64,000 nucleotides of DNA from Collinsella sp. AF02-46-1 (GCF_003465825.1 NZ_QSBV01000007.1:37278-101277), one strand, 5' to 3'. Shown: positions 1 through 8,883, counted from the stretch's first letter. Notes: generated by a model not told the origin, from the sequence alone. Numbers and translations are program-made.

Positions 1-78
1 CACGACGACGCCGCCAAGGCCGAGCAGGACGCTTCGACCCAGGCGCTCATCGAGTTCTATCGCGCGCACCGTAAGTAG
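1..78 (+). CDS. C-terminal end of a cut gene, possibly an alpha/beta hydrolase
   Basis: The frame is open from the first base and ends at the TAG at 76-78, giving 25 residues that finish IEFYRAHRK. Many dienelactone-hydrolase and alpha/beta-hydrolase proteins end in a similar amphipathic helix, with a His-Asp near its start and a pattern like 'A..ALEFFRRHL'. That resemblance is the only basis for the family guess. The catalytic nucleophile and the rest of the fold lie outside the window. Confidence 0.45.
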   Translation, partial: HDDAAKAEQDASTQALIEFYRAHRK

Positions 79-315
79 GATTCGCTGCGAAAACTAACGC
101 ATAGCCGACAAGGGCCCGTATCCGTTGGGATGCAGGCCCTTTGCTATCTGGATAGAATGGAATGTATCGGGAGGCGCCTCGACGGGCATCGCAATCGTCG
201 AAGGCACGCCGTTCATGTTTGGGACAATGTGACATTTTTCCCGTTGCAAACAGCGCCGCCGTGGGTGTTCTGTATGATGGCTCAGACAAGGTTGCTCAAT
301 GACAGGGAGGCACAT

Positions 316-1158
316 ATGGCAATCAAAGCCATCGCAATGGATATCGACGGTACGCTCACCAACGACCAAAAGGTCATCAGCCCGCGTACGCGCGAGAAGC
401 TGCTCGCGGCGCAGGAGTCGGGCATTAAGCTCATCTTGGCTTCGGGCCGTCCCGCATGGGGGCTGCACGCCTTGGCGCAGGAGCTCGACCTTCAAAGCCA
501 TGACGGTCTGCTAGTTGCCTTTAATGGCGCGCATGTGGTCGATGCCCAGACCGACGAGGTGCTGTTCGATCAGGCTATGCCTGCCGACGAATTGCATCGC
601 CTGATTGATCACCTGCGTAATTTTGACGTGATCCCTATGATTTCGCTTGGTCGCGATTTGCACGTCGAGGACTCGTACCATTGCATGATCACGCTGCCTG
701 ACGGCTCGCAGAAAAACATCGTCAAATACGAGCGCGATGCGTGCGACCTTAAGATTCGCGAGGTCGAGAGCTTGCATGAGGTCGTGGACACTTATCCCGT
801 GGACAAGCTGCTGACGGCGGGCGATCCGGCCTACCTGCAGGCGCATTACGAGGAGATGTATGCGCCCTTTAAGCAGACGCTTTCGGGCATGTTTACGGCC
901 GACTGGTACTTTGAGTACACGGCGCCCGGTATCGACAAGGCCCGTGCGCTCGAGGGTGCCCTGCCCAAGCTCGGCATCGATGCCAGTGAGGTTGTATCGT
1001 TTGGCGACGGCCAGAACGACAAGTCCATGATTGAGTGGGCCGGCACCGGTGTTGCCATGGGTAACGCCGTCGATGAGGTTAAGGCTGTAGCCCAGATGGT
1101 GACCGCCGATAACAACGAAGATGGCATTGCGGTGGCGTTGGATAAGCTGCTGGGTTAG
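316..1158 (+). CDS. Cof-type HAD-IIB sugar-phosphate phosphatase
   Basis: 280 residues, a usual length for the Cof family. Motif I is at residues 8-14 (MDIDGTL), with D9 as nucleophile and D11 as general acid. Motif II is in LILASGRP (about residues 36-43), and motif IV, SFGDGQNDKSMIEW, lies near residue 227. The large type IIB cap sits between them. The family dephosphorylates sugar phosphates or flavin/PLP phosphates in the cytosol, and the substrate cannot be read from sequence. The ATG at 316 is chosen over upstream in-frame starts because AGGGAGG lies just before it at about 304-310 and the extra upstream residues match nothing in the family. A second HAD gene follows after a terminator. 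Confidence 0.88.
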   Translation: MAIKAIAMDIDGTLTNDQKVISPRTREKLLAAQESGIKLILASGRPAWGLHALAQELDLQSHDGLLVAFNGAHVVDAQTDEVLFDQAMPADELHRLIDHLRNFDVIPMISLGRDLHVEDSYHCMITLPDGSQKNIVKYERDACDLKIREVESLHEVVDTYPVDKLLTAGDPAYLQAHYEEMYAPFKQTLSGMFTADWYFEYTAPGIDKARALEGALPKLGIDASEVVSFGDGQNDKSMIEWAGTGVAMGNAVDEVKAVAQMVTADNNEDGIAVALDKLLG

Positions 1159-1181
1159 AATCGCCGATTAATGCATGGCTC

Positions 1182-1208
1182 GGGCGCCTGCTCGCGGGCG
1201 CCCTTTTG
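1182..1208 (+). terminator. Rho-independent terminator after the Cof phosphatase
   Basis: Arms GGGCGC (1182-1187) and GCGCCC (1198-1203) are followed by TTTT. It ends just before the ribosome binding site of the next gene, so it may act as an attenuator between the two HAD genes rather than a full stop. Confidence 0.6.
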
Positions 1209-1222
1209 TTAGGGAGGGTGCC

Positions 1223-1882
1223 GTGTCCGCATTTCCGTTCGACGCCGTTATCTTTGACATGGACGGCGTCATTGTCGATACCGAGTATTACTACCTGGGC
1301 GAGACTGCCGCGTTTGCCAAGGAGCTTGGGTTGAATCTGACCCAAAAGGAGTTGAACGGGCAGGTTGGTACCTCACATCAGTTCTTCCTGCATATGCTGG
1401 TCGATTGGTTTGAGCGCGCCGGTAAAGGGCACTTCACTGGCGAGGAAGCGTTGGCCCGTTGGGACGAGTGGGCGCATAAGCGTCCGCGTGACTACCAGGC
1501 TTTGATTAACCCAGGCGCCGTGGATACGATTCGAGAGCTGCCGCGCCGCGGCGTTCGCGTGGCGCTTGCCAGCTCGTCTCCCATGGTTAGCATCGAGGAA
1601 GTGCTCAACGCATGCGGGCTGTCGGATGCCTTTGAGTACGTGGTGAGCGGCGAGCAGTTTAAGGAGAGCAAGCCCGAGCCCGACATCTACCTGCATGCGC
1701 TGGACCTGCTGGGGCTGCCCGCGAATCGCTGCTGCTGCGTTGAGGATTCCGTTCCGGGCATTACCGCGGGTAAGCGAGCCGGCCTGACGGTCATTGCCAA
1801 GCGCGAGGAGCGCTTTGGCTTTAGCCAGGATGCCGCGGACAAGATTATCGACCAGCTGCCGGAGCTGCTCACGCTTTCTTAG
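1223..1882 (+). CDS. HAD-IA family phosphatase, beta-phosphoglucomutase-like
   Basis: 219 residues beginning at a GTG with AGGGAGG seven bases upstream (1211-1217). Motif I is FDMDGVIVDTE, close to the N terminus. VALASSS is motif II, SKPEPDIYLHAL carries the motif III lysine, and CVEDSVPGI is motif IV. The small helical cap lies between motifs I and II, as in subclass IA proteins such as beta-phosphoglucomutase and phosphoglycolate phosphatase. The DMDGVIVDTE form is typical of the phosphoglucomutase-like branch. The substrate is not determined. Upstream in-frame codons would add a basic stretch overlapping the preceding terminator, so I reject them. Confidence 0.85.
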   Translation: MSAFPFDAVIFDMDGVIVDTEYYYLGETAAFAKELGLNLTQKELNGQVGTSHQFFLHMLVDWFERAGKGHFTGEEALARWDEWAHKRPRDYQALINPGAVDTIRELPRRGVRVALASSSPMVSIEEVLNACGLSDAFEYVVSGEQFKESKPEPDIYLHALDLLGLPANRCCCVEDSVPGITAGKRAGLTVIAKREERFGFSQDAADKIIDQLPELLTLS

Positions 1883-1965
1883 GAGCGCGGTAGTTGCGCG
1901 TTTTTCGGGTCTGATGAGTAAATAGCCGACATTTTGGTGCGACACCTAGCATACTTTAAGATAAT

Positions 1966-2006
1966 GCGGGCTTAAGGACTTGTTGAATGCCCCTAAGCCC
2001 GTTTTA
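1966..2006 (+). terminator. Hairpin terminator between HAD gene and GntR gene
   Basis: CGGGCTTA (1967-1974) pairs with TAAGCCCG (1994-2001), extended by AGG/CCC on the loop side, and is followed by TTTT. It separates the HAD gene from the GntR gene, whose ribosome binding site (GAGAGGG) lies about 20 bases further on. Confidence 0.65.
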
Positions 2007-2032
2007 GACGAAATTGTGCTTGGAGAGGGTAT

Positions 2033-2776
2033 ATGCCACCGACTGAAGGGCTAACTGACGGCAAAGCAGCGATACCGCTGTACCAACAGGTTATCGATAT
2101 CATCAAAAACGAAATCAACTCCGGTGCCTACAAGGCAGGTGCACGGATACCCAACGAATTCGAATTGGCTGAGAGCTATAAAGTTGGCCGCGTCACCGTG
2201 CGACGCGCTATTGAGGAGCTCGTCCAACAGGGCTATCTAACGAAGCGACAGGGGAAAGGCACGTTTGTCAATGCTCCCAAGCTCAAGCGCAAGATTCGCC
2301 AGAAGGATGACGTCCAGAGTTTTTCGGACGCATGCCGCGTTAACGGAATGGAACCGGGGGCGCGTGTCATTTCGAGAAAAATACTGCCGGCGGATTCTAC
2401 CGAAGCACGGTTCTTTGGTGTTCCCGTTGGAACTGACTTGATCTGCGTTGAGCGCGTGCGTACTGCCGATGGCGTCCCTGTCATGCTCGAGAACAACATA
2501 TATGTTTACGAGGACAACGCCTATCTATCAACGGCACCTCTATCGAACCAATCCATTTTTGAGTTCGTGCGCAACCGGACGGGCCGCACGCCCGCGTTTA
2601 CCGACCCATGCACGCTTGAGATCGCGTGCGCGTCGCCCGAGGTCGCTCGGTTGTTGGCAGTTCCCGTTGGCGAACCCTTGTTTTATATGGAAGCCTTCTT
2701 TTTCGATGAGCAGCGGCGGCCGTTTATCATCGGTCGTCAGCGGATCGTTGGGTCTCGCTACGTTTTTGACATCTAG
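2033..2776 (+). CDS. GntR family (HutC/FrlR type) transcriptional regulator
   Basis: 247 residues. Residues about 14-80 form the GntR winged helix: PLYQQVIDIIKNEI at its start, ELAESYKVGRVTVRRAI as the recognition helix-turn-helix, and LTKRQGKGTFV as the wing. Residues about 95-245 look like a UTRA ligand domain, which in this subfamily usually binds a phosphorylated sugar or sugar adduct. It precedes, and is separated by a terminator from, a catabolic operon containing FrlB, FrlC and FrlD relatives. E. coli FrlR is also a GntR/UTRA protein, so the likely job is local control of that operon by a fructosamine-phosphate-like ligand. The ligand and the operator are inference. Confidence 0.9.
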   Translation: MPPTEGLTDGKAAIPLYQQVIDIIKNEINSGAYKAGARIPNEFELAESYKVGRVTVRRAIEELVQQGYLTKRQGKGTFVNAPKLKRKIRQKDDVQSFSDACRVNGMEPGARVISRKILPADSTEARFFGVPVGTDLICVERVRTADGVPVMLENNIYVYEDNAYLSTAPLSNQSIFEFVRNRTGRTPAFTDPCTLEIACASPEVARLLAVPVGEPLFYMEAFFFDEQRRPFIIGRQRIVGSRYVFDI

Positions 2777-2790
2777 GACATTGCGTATGG

Positions 2791-2826
2791 AAACGCCCGG
2801 TGAATCATCTCACCGGGCGTTTTCAT
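2791..2826 (+). terminator. Strong terminator after the GntR gene
   Basis: AAACGCCCGGTGA (2791-2803) and TCACCGGGCGTTT (2810-2822) are perfect 13-base arms with a 6-base loop, followed by T residues. The transporter operon downstream must therefore have its own promoter. Confidence 0.9.
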
Positions 2827-2886
2827 ACCGTTCACGGCGCAAACGCAACCGTTCAACCGCGTTGCGGCAATCAGTTTGAAATTATC

Positions 2887-2915
2887 TTGATGACGAGAAA
2901 AGCTGCTGGTAATCT
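2887..2915 (+). promoter_or_regulatory. Candidate promoter of the catabolic operon
   Basis: TTGATG (2887-2892), a 17-base spacer and TAATCT (2910-2915) form a plausible sigma-70 promoter about 80 bases before the transporter start. It lies just upstream of two direct repeats ATAGAACGT (2916-2924 and 2926-2934) and the perfect dyad at 2930-2952. Confidence 0.5.
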
Positions 2916-2929
2916 ATAGAACGTCATAG

Positions 2930-2952
2930 AACGTTTGCCTTGTGCAAACGTT
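2930..2952. promoter_or_regulatory. Perfect dyad, candidate operator
   Basis: AACGTTTGC (2930-2938) and GCAAACGTT (2944-2952) are perfect 9-base arms around CTTGT. The site sits about 15 bases downstream of the candidate -10 box and 42 bases before the transporter start, a place where a bound repressor would block transcription. The GntR protein encoded upstream is the obvious candidate to bind here, but HutC-type operators usually have shorter AT-rich arms, so another regulator (for example a LacI type) is possible. Confidence 0.5.
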
Positions 2953-2994
2953 GAAGCGAGATGCGATGCAGTCTCGAGTTCTTTGGAGGTATCT

Positions 2995-4458
2995 ATGTCA
3001 GATACGAAGGCGAAGAAGACAAACAGACGTTTTAAGTTCAAATTACCGCATGTCTATACGATCATGTTCTTGCTGATCGTTGTCTTTGCGGTCTTGACTT
3101 GGATCGTTCCCTCTGGTCAGTATCAGCGCAAGATGATTTCGACAGCGGCGGGCGAGCGTGAAGTCGCCGTTGCTGGAACCTATGAACAGGTCGATAAGAA
3201 CTACACCGATTCCGAGACCGGCGAGACCATCAATCTGGGTCAGGATATCTTCGCGGTCCTGCAAGCGCCCACTAAGGGCATCCAGGAGGCTGCCGACGTC
3301 GTTGCGTTCGTCTTATTGATTGGCGGATCGTTCGCAATCATCACCAAGACCAACGCTTTGAATGCCGGCATGAGCCGTGTGATTAAAAAGCTCAAGAACA
3401 AGGACATCCTCATCATTCCCATCACGATGACGTTGCTGTCCATTTGCGGCACCACGTTTGGTATGTCTGAGGAAGCCCTGCCGTTCTATGCCATCTTCAT
3501 TCCCATCATGATGGGTATCGGTTATGACTCGATGACGGCATTCATCATCTGCTTCCTTGGTCCTAACCTGGGATATTGCGCTTCGACCATCGATCCGTTT
3601 AATGTTTTGATCGCCCAGGGCATCATTGGCATCGAGGGCAATCCGCAACTGTGGCTGCGCGCCGTTTCTTGGGTCATCTTCACTGCCGTCGGTATCGCAT
3701 GGGCCATGCGCTACGCCATGCGCGTCAAGAAAAACCCCGAGTCGTCCATTACGTACGAGGACGATAAGCTCAAGCGTATCGAGTTTTCCGTGACCGATGC
3801 CTCCATCGAGGAAGAGTTCACTACCCGTCAGAAGCTCGTGCTTATCGATTTTGCTTGCGGTATGGGCATTATCGTCTGGGGTCTTGTTACCCAGGGTTGG
3901 TACATGAATGAGATTTCCGCCGTGTTCCTTGGCATGGGCTTGCTTGCCGGTATCCTGGGCGGTCTTGACCAGCAGACGATTGCCGAGGAGTTCGTTAAAG
4001 GTCTCGCCGACTTTGCGTACGCCGCCATCGTTATCGGTATCGCTCGCGGTATTCTGGTCATCGCCGAGGGCGGCATGATCATCGACACCATCCTCCAGGC
4101 GCTCGCTACTGCGCTCGCCGGTGCGCCCGCCGCCGTCTACACCACGTTTATGTATATCGTCCTTGGCCTGCTCTCTTTGCTGGTTCCCTCGAGTTCTGGC
4201 CTGGCGGCACTCACCATGCCCGTTATGGGCCCCCTGACCGAGCTCATGGGCCTCAATCCCGAGGCGGCCGTTACCGCGCTCCAGTTTGCCAACCAGACCA
4301 TCAACACCATCAGTCCCGTGGCGGGCATGACGGTTGCCGGCCTTGGCGTGGCTAAGATTTCGTTTGGCCAATGGTGGAAGACCATTTGGAAGTTCTTCAT
4401 CTTCATGGTCGTCTTTGGCCTGATCGTAACGGCAATTTCTGGCATGCTTCCGGCGTAG
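2995..4458 (+). CDS. YfcC/DcuC-family membrane transporter
   Basis: 487 residues, starting at the ATG at 2995 with GGAGG at 2985-2989. A short basic N terminus leads into the first membrane helix (TIMFLLIVVFAVLTWIVPSG), then a soluble loop and about ten more hydrophobic segments. Conserved-looking intramembrane turns include GTTFGMSEEALPFY and PSSSGLAALTMPVMGPL. The pattern fits the YfcC branch of the DcuC/AbgT-like transporters, which carry carboxylates, amino acids or peptides using ion gradients. As the first gene of the operon it presumably imports the substrate used by the enzymes downstream. E. coli frl uses an unrelated APC carrier (FrlA) in this position. Substrate unknown. Confidence 0.85.
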   Translation: MSDTKAKKTNRRFKFKLPHVYTIMFLLIVVFAVLTWIVPSGQYQRKMISTAAGEREVAVAGTYEQVDKNYTDSETGETINLGQDIFAVLQAPTKGIQEAADVVAFVLLIGGSFAIITKTNALNAGMSRVIKKLKNKDILIIPITMTLLSICGTTFGMSEEALPFYAIFIPIMMGIGYDSMTAFIICFLGPNLGYCASTIDPFNVLIAQGIIGIEGNPQLWLRAVSWVIFTAVGIAWAMRYAMRVKKNPESSITYEDDKLKRIEFSVTDASIEEEFTTRQKLVLIDFACGMGIIVWGLVTQGWYMNEISAVFLGMGLLAGILGGLDQQTIAEEFVKGLADFAYAAIVIGIARGILVIAEGGMIIDTILQALATALAGAPAAVYTTFMYIVLGLLSLLVPSSSGLAALTMPVMGPLTELMGLNPEAAVTALQFANQTINTISPVAGMTVAGLGVAKISFGQWWKTIWKFFIFMVVFGLIVTAISGMLPA

Positions 4459-4467
4459 GTGGTTGTG

Positions 4468-6051
4468 ATGTCTGATCGTTTGACGGTCCTGACGTCTAAG
4501 AGCGTCTTTACCGGTACGGGGGACCTGCCGTTTGAAGGTTTCGTAGCGGTCCGTGGCAATCGAATTGAGGCTGTTGGCACCAAGTGTGAGTTAGCTTCGT
4601 ATTTGACCCAGGCGGACGAGGTAGTTGACCTGGGCGACCGCACCGTCATGCCTGGCCTGATCGATGTGCATACCTTCTATACAGGCTGGGCGCTGCGGAC
4701 GTTGGGGCCTGATCTGTCCGGCATCGCTGATGCCAAAGAGGCCGTGTCGCTCTTGCGTGCATGGAAAGAAGATCATCCGGATTGCGCGGCGGCTTTTGGC
4801 CACAACCTACCCGAAACGTTGGCATCGGATGCCGAGAACGCAAATACGGCGGCTGTGTTTGACGATTGTTTTGGCGATATCCCTGTCGTCTGCTTTACAC
4901 CGGGTGCGGAGACCTGCGTTCTCAATGCTGCCGCCAGTGCGCGATACGGCTTCACACCCCAGGCGTGCTATGCCGAGAAGATCTGGCGCATGATGAGCGA
5001 TTTCCTCGCGCTGCCCGAGGTACGTGCGGGGTATTCGGACTACATGAGCATGCTTAACGAGCGCGGCGTTACCGCCATCAAGGAGATGGCGTTTGATGAC
5101 TACTACGGTTTTGCCGACGAAATGGCTCGCCGTGAAGAATCTGGTGAGCTGACGGTTCGCGTCTCTATGATGTCGCAGCCGGTGGGTGCCGGTGCAAATC
5201 TGTCGTATGCTCGCGAGGCACGAGAGCGCTTTCGGGGACCGTTCGTTCGTTTTTCTGGCTTCAACCGTATGACCGATCGCGGCGTATGGGCGGGGCTTGC
5301 CGAGATGATTGACCCCTATGAGGACACGGCCGATGCGGGAGCTGCCGGCAAGACGGTTGTCGAGGAGCCCGAGTGGGATCTGATTGAGAACGAGCTGCGC
5401 GCAATTGATGCTGACGGCTTCCGATATTCCTTGCATTGCCAGGGCGATGGCGCCGTTCGTCGCACCGTGGCGCTCTATGCCTCGCTGCCTCGAGACGAGC
5501 ATGGACGGTTGCTTCGCCGCCATGCGATTACCGATCTCGAGAACTCTGATCCGACCGATCTTGTCGAGTTTGGCAAGTTAGGTGGAATTTGCGAGGTCTA
5601 TCCGCAGATTTTGACGCTGGACCGGCGCGAGGATTGCCTGTCGATGATGCGTCGACAAATTGGCGAGACGCGACTTTTGCACAGCTGGAATCGCCACGGC
5701 ATGGAAGATTCCGGATGCACGGTGTGCTGTGGTACGGATTTGCCACTGCTGATTCCGAGCCTGGGCGAGTCAATCTACAGCGCGTGCGGTGGATACTTCG
5801 ACGATGGGCTGCCCGTGAATGAGGCCAACGCGCTGACGCTTGTCGAGCTCTTGCGTGCTTGGACTGCCGGGGGCGCGTACGATCTGATGCGCGAAGACGA
5901 ACTGGGTACGCTTGAGGTCGGCAAGCTTGCCGATATCTGCGTGCTCGATCGGGATGTGTTCGACCTCGATTATCGCGACGCACGCGATCTTTCGGTTGAT
6001 ATGACGATGTCGGACGGACAAATCGTGTTCGATCGAAATAAGGAGGCATAA
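4468..6051 (+). CDS. Amidohydrolase 3 (YtcJ-like) protein with altered metal site
   Basis: 527 residues from the ATG at 4468. A GTG three codons earlier is possible, but TAGGTGG is better spaced for the ATG. The N-terminal beta domain leads into MPGLIDVHTF (residues 61-70), where family members have PGFIDSHVH. Here the HxH metal pair reads H68-T69-F70, so the second histidine is missing. Later family features remain: SLHCQGDGA, RRHAI, CCGTDLPLLIPS (metal Asp) and the C-terminal GTLEVGKLADICVLD that closes the beta domain. It follows the transporter gene with 9 bases between and sits 1 base before the FrlC-like gene. It could hydrolyse an amide or cyclic amide of the imported compound, possibly with a different metal arrangement. 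Function unproven. Confidence 0.82.
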   Translation: MSDRLTVLTSKSVFTGTGDLPFEGFVAVRGNRIEAVGTKCELASYLTQADEVVDLGDRTVMPGLIDVHTFYTGWALRTLGPDLSGIADAKEAVSLLRAWKEDHPDCAAAFGHNLPETLASDAENANTAAVFDDCFGDIPVVCFTPGAETCVLNAAASARYGFTPQACYAEKIWRMMSDFLALPEVRAGYSDYMSMLNERGVTAIKEMAFDDYYGFADEMARREESGELTVRVSMMSQPVGAGANLSYAREARERFRGPFVRFSGFNRMTDRGVWAGLAEMIDPYEDTADAGAAGKTVVEEPEWDLIENELRAIDADGFRYSLHCQGDGAVRRTVALYASLPRDEHGRLLRRHAITDLENSDPTDLVEFGKLGGICEVYPQILTLDRREDCLSMMRRQIGETRLLHSWNRHGMEDSGCTVCCGTDLPLLIPSLGESIYSACGGYFDDGLPVNEANALTLVELLRAWTAGGAYDLMREDELGTLEVGKLADICVLDRDVFDLDYRDARDLSVDMTMSDGQIVFDRNKEA

Positions 6052-6052
6052 G

Positions 6053-6904
6053 ATGTCTGAATCCAAACCGACGCTGCGCCGCGAACAGATTGCGGGCATG
6101 AATATCCACTACATCATGTGGTCGCTCGATTACTTCCTTGATGTGCAGCAGCGTTTGGGCTTTGAGTCCATTGAGCTGTGGTGTGCGGAGCCGCATGTGA
6201 CGCTCGACCACACGGGCTACTTTGAGGCTGAGGTCCTGGCGAAAAAGGCTGCAGACCGTGGGCTTAGGTATCGTACTCTGTGCCCCGAGAATGTTGTCTA
6301 TCCTTGGCAGTACTGCGCACGCAAACCGCTGCATGAACAGCGCAGCCTGGCGTACTTTAAGCACGGCATTGAGCTTGCCGAGGTACTTGGGTGCGACCGT
6401 ATGTCCGTCAACTCGGGCTGGGGCGACTGGGACGAGGACCGCGAGGAAGCCTGGAAGCGCAGCCGCGAGCACTTGTCCATTCTGGCGGAGTATGCCGGTG
6501 AGCACGGTCTGGTGCTTACGATGGAAAGCCTGCGTCCCGAGGAGAGCAACCTTGTAACGACGGTTTCCGATGCGAAGCGCATGATTGACGAGGTCGCGAG
6601 CCCGTACTTACAGCCCATGGTTGATACAACCGCGATGGGCGTTGCGGGCGAGACGCTCGAGGACTGGTTTGCCGCCTTTGGTGATGGGGCAATTCACGAG
6701 ATGCACTTTATCGACGGTGACCCGTATGGCCATCTGGTGTGGGGCGATGGCAAGCACGATATGGACGCCTTCGTCGCCACGCTTAATGCCCATGGTTTCG
6801 ATGGCATGCTGGGCCAGGAAATCACGGACGGGCGTTACTACGATGACCCGGCGGCGGCAGATGCCAAGAACATGGCCGCATTCGAGAAATATCTGATTGA
6901 CTAA
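6053..6904 (+). CDS. FrlC-like sugar isomerase/epimerase
   Basis: 283 residues, starting 1 base after the previous stop with AAGGAGG at 6040-6046. It is a TIM-barrel protein of the xylose-isomerase-like AP_endonuc_2 family. Segments match what I recall of E. coli FrlC: GFESIELWCAEPH, then CPENVVYPW, RPEESNLVTT and MHFIDGDPYGHLVWGDGKHD. The putative metal ligands are the Glu of TMESL, the Asp of VDTTA, the His of EMHF and the late Glu of GQEI. FrlC interconverts psicoselysine and fructoselysine (3-epimerisation). With FrlB and FrlD relatives immediately downstream, epimerisation of an Amadori-type ketosamine is the best guess, though other ketose epimerase activities are possible. Confidence 0.8.
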   Translation: MSESKPTLRREQIAGMNIHYIMWSLDYFLDVQQRLGFESIELWCAEPHVTLDHTGYFEAEVLAKKAADRGLRYRTLCPENVVYPWQYCARKPLHEQRSLAYFKHGIELAEVLGCDRMSVNSGWGDWDEDREEAWKRSREHLSILAEYAGEHGLVLTMESLRPEESNLVTTVSDAKRMIDEVASPYLQPMVDTTAMGVAGETLEDWFAAFGDGAIHEMHFIDGDPYGHLVWGDGKHDMDAFVATLNAHGFDGMLGQEITDGRYYDDPAAADAKNMAAFEKYLID

Positions 6905-6966
6905 ACCAACTATCGGCCACGCAGCCAACGTCATTGATTGCGGACCAAACAAGAAAGGAACTGGAT

Positions 6967-7935
6967 ATGAACGCACACGATCTGATCAAAGAGGCAATTG
7001 CCGAGAAGGGCAAGTTCGACAGCGTCTACTGGATTGCTTGCGGTGGCTCCATGATCGATTTGATCCCGGCTCATGAGCTTCTGCAGCGCGAGGCAACCAC
7101 CTTCACTTCGTATATCTATACGGCTCGCGAGTTTGATATCATGCGCCCGCGCCGCTTGGGTGAGAAATCCCTGGTCATTGCTTGCAGCCACAGTGGCAAC
7201 ACCCCCGAGGTCGTCGAGGGCTGTGAGATTGCCCTTGCTGCCGGCGCTACGGTGATCGCCCAGACCGACAACGCTGGATCCAAGATTGACTCCGGCAAGT
7301 GGACCACGTGGGTCTACCCGTGGGGCGAGGGCGTGCCGCAGGCCGAGGTCCCCGCTGGCATTTCGCTGTCGCTTGCGGCCGAGCTGCTCGATCAGCAGGA
7401 GGGCTACGCCGATCTTGCCGATATGTATGCCGGTATCGCCGAGATGGATAAGATTCTTCCCCCGGCACGTGAGAAGGTAAATGCCGAGCTAGGCGATCGT
7501 TTTGCCAAGCTTTGCCAGGAGCACGAGTTCTTCTACATTCTGGGCAGCGGTCCCAACTTTAGCCAGACCTACGGTTTCGCTATCTGCTCTCTTATGGAGA
7601 TGCAGTGGCAGCACTGCAGCTACATCCACTCTGCCGAGTACTTCCACGGCCCCTTCGAGGCTACTCAGGATGGCGTTTTTTACTTCCTGCAGATGGGCTC
7701 CAGCGAGTGCCGTGCCATGGACGAGCGCGCCCTTGCGTTCCTTAAGACGCATACCGATACGCTGATGGTGCTCGATGCCAAGGAGTACGGTATGGAAGCC
7801 GTGCCGGCGAGCGTCCGTGCCTATCTGGACCCGGTGCTGTTCTACGCCATGAACTGCGAGCTGCGTGCTGCACGCGGCAAGGTGTTTGATCACGATCCCG
7901 ATTTCCGTCGCTATATGGGTGTTGTCGAGTACTAG
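6967..7935 (+). CDS. FrlB-like SIS-domain deglycase
   Basis: 322 residues from the ATG at 6967, preceded by AGAAAGGAACTGG. Two SIS (sugar isomerase) domains are present. The first carries SHSGNTPE at residues 74-81, the phosphosugar-binding turn. The second contains HSAEYFHGPFE near residues 219-229 and ends PDFRRYMGVVEY, close to the C terminus of fructoselysine-6-phosphate deglycase FrlB as I recall it. Enzymes of this group split a 6-phosphorylated Amadori product into an amine (often lysine) and glucose 6-phosphate in the cytosol. The overall length is near that of FrlB (about 340). The PfkB kinases that follow would supply the phosphorylated substrate. The exact amine is unknown. Confidence 0.82.
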   Translation: MNAHDLIKEAIAEKGKFDSVYWIACGGSMIDLIPAHELLQREATTFTSYIYTAREFDIMRPRRLGEKSLVIACSHSGNTPEVVEGCEIALAAGATVIAQTDNAGSKIDSGKWTTWVYPWGEGVPQAEVPAGISLSLAAELLDQQEGYADLADMYAGIAEMDKILPPAREKVNAELGDRFAKLCQEHEFFYILGSGPNFSQTYGFAICSLMEMQWQHCSYIHSAEYFHGPFEATQDGVFYFLQMGSSECRAMDERALAFLKTHTDTLMVLDAKEYGMEAVPASVRAYLDPVLFYAMNCELRAARGKVFDHDPDFRRYMGVVEY

Positions 7936-7949
7936 AAGGGGCAAAGGCC

Positions 7950-8813
7950 ATGGCATTTAACGTTAACGCGCTCGGATTTGGCGACAACGTCGTCGATCGC
8001 TACGAGCATATCCACACCATGTATCCCGGCGGCAATGCGGTGAACTTCGCCGTTTATGCCAAGAAATGCGGTGCCGCACGCTCTGCATACATGGGCATTT
8101 TTGGCAATGACGCCGCTGCCGAGCATGTCATTACAAGCCTCGAGGATGAGGGTATCGAGCTTGACAAGTGCGAGCAGATGATTGGCGAGAACGGAGCGGC
8201 TCGCGTGACCGTCGTTGACGGTGACCGTGTCTTCCTCGGCTCCAACGAGGGCGGTATCCGTGGCGATGCGCGCTATGTTCTCGATCGCTTTGACCTTTCG
8301 TACATGAAGCAGTTCGATGTGGTTCATTCGGGCAACTATTGCTTCACCGAGCGCGAGCTGCCCAAGTTGAAGGCTGCGGGCGTCACGGTCTCTTTTGACT
8401 TTTCGGACGACTCCACCGACGAGTACTACGAGCAGATTGCGCCCTATGTCGATTTTGCTTTCTTTAGTGCGGCGGATGCCGCGAGTGAGGACGAGATTCG
8501 CGAGCGTCTGGCATGGGTGAAGGATCTGGGTCCGCGTTTTGTGTCGGCTACGGCGGGCGCCGAGGGCTGCATCGCTTACGACGGCGAGCGTTATTACCGC
8601 CAGCTGGCTAAACCGGTAACGGACATGAAGGACACCATGGGGGCGGGCGACTCGTTCCTCACCTCGTTTTTGATGTGCTATCTCGATTCCGCCAAGCGTG
8701 GTGAGGGTGGCGCCGAGGCCATCGAGCGCGCGCTCGACTTTGCTGCCGGGTTTGCCTCGACCGTGTGCGGCATGGAAGGTTCTTGGGGCCACGGAGCACC
8801 AATCGTCGAATAG
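7950..8813 (+). CDS. FrlD-like PfkB family kinase (first copy)
   Basis: 287 residues, 14 bases after the deglycase gene with AAGGGG as ribosome binding site. The N-terminal substrate region has GFGDNVVDRYEH and YPGGNAVNFAVY, the latter near-identical to the FrlD pattern SGGNAVNVAVY. The catalytic PfkB signature DTMGAGDSF is at residues 228-236. Fructoselysine 6-kinase FrlD is the closest family I recognise. It would phosphorylate a fructosamine-type substrate at C6 with ATP before cleavage by the SIS protein. The C-terminal 25 residues extend slightly beyond the usual length. Confidence 0.82.
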   Translation: MAFNVNALGFGDNVVDRYEHIHTMYPGGNAVNFAVYAKKCGAARSAYMGIFGNDAAAEHVITSLEDEGIELDKCEQMIGENGAARVTVVDGDRVFLGSNEGGIRGDARYVLDRFDLSYMKQFDVVHSGNYCFTERELPKLKAAGVTVSFDFSDDSTDEYYEQIAPYVDFAFFSAADAASEDEIRERLAWVKDLGPRFVSATAGAEGCIAYDGERYYRQLAKPVTDMKDTMGAGDSFLTSFLMCYLDSAKRGEGGAEAIERALDFAAGFASTVCGMEGSWGHGAPIVE

Positions 8814-8883
8814 CTTAAGAAAGCGTACGGCGGTCTGGCTATGAGGCCTTGGACAGCCGATGCAAAACAATAAGCGAAACGCG

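Noticed and set aside
3313..4371. Long minus-strand open frame (352 codons) opposite the YfcC gene
   Set aside because: It is antisense to a membrane protein with clear helices, is rich in His, Gly and Asn as expected of a mirror frame, and has no ribosome binding site.
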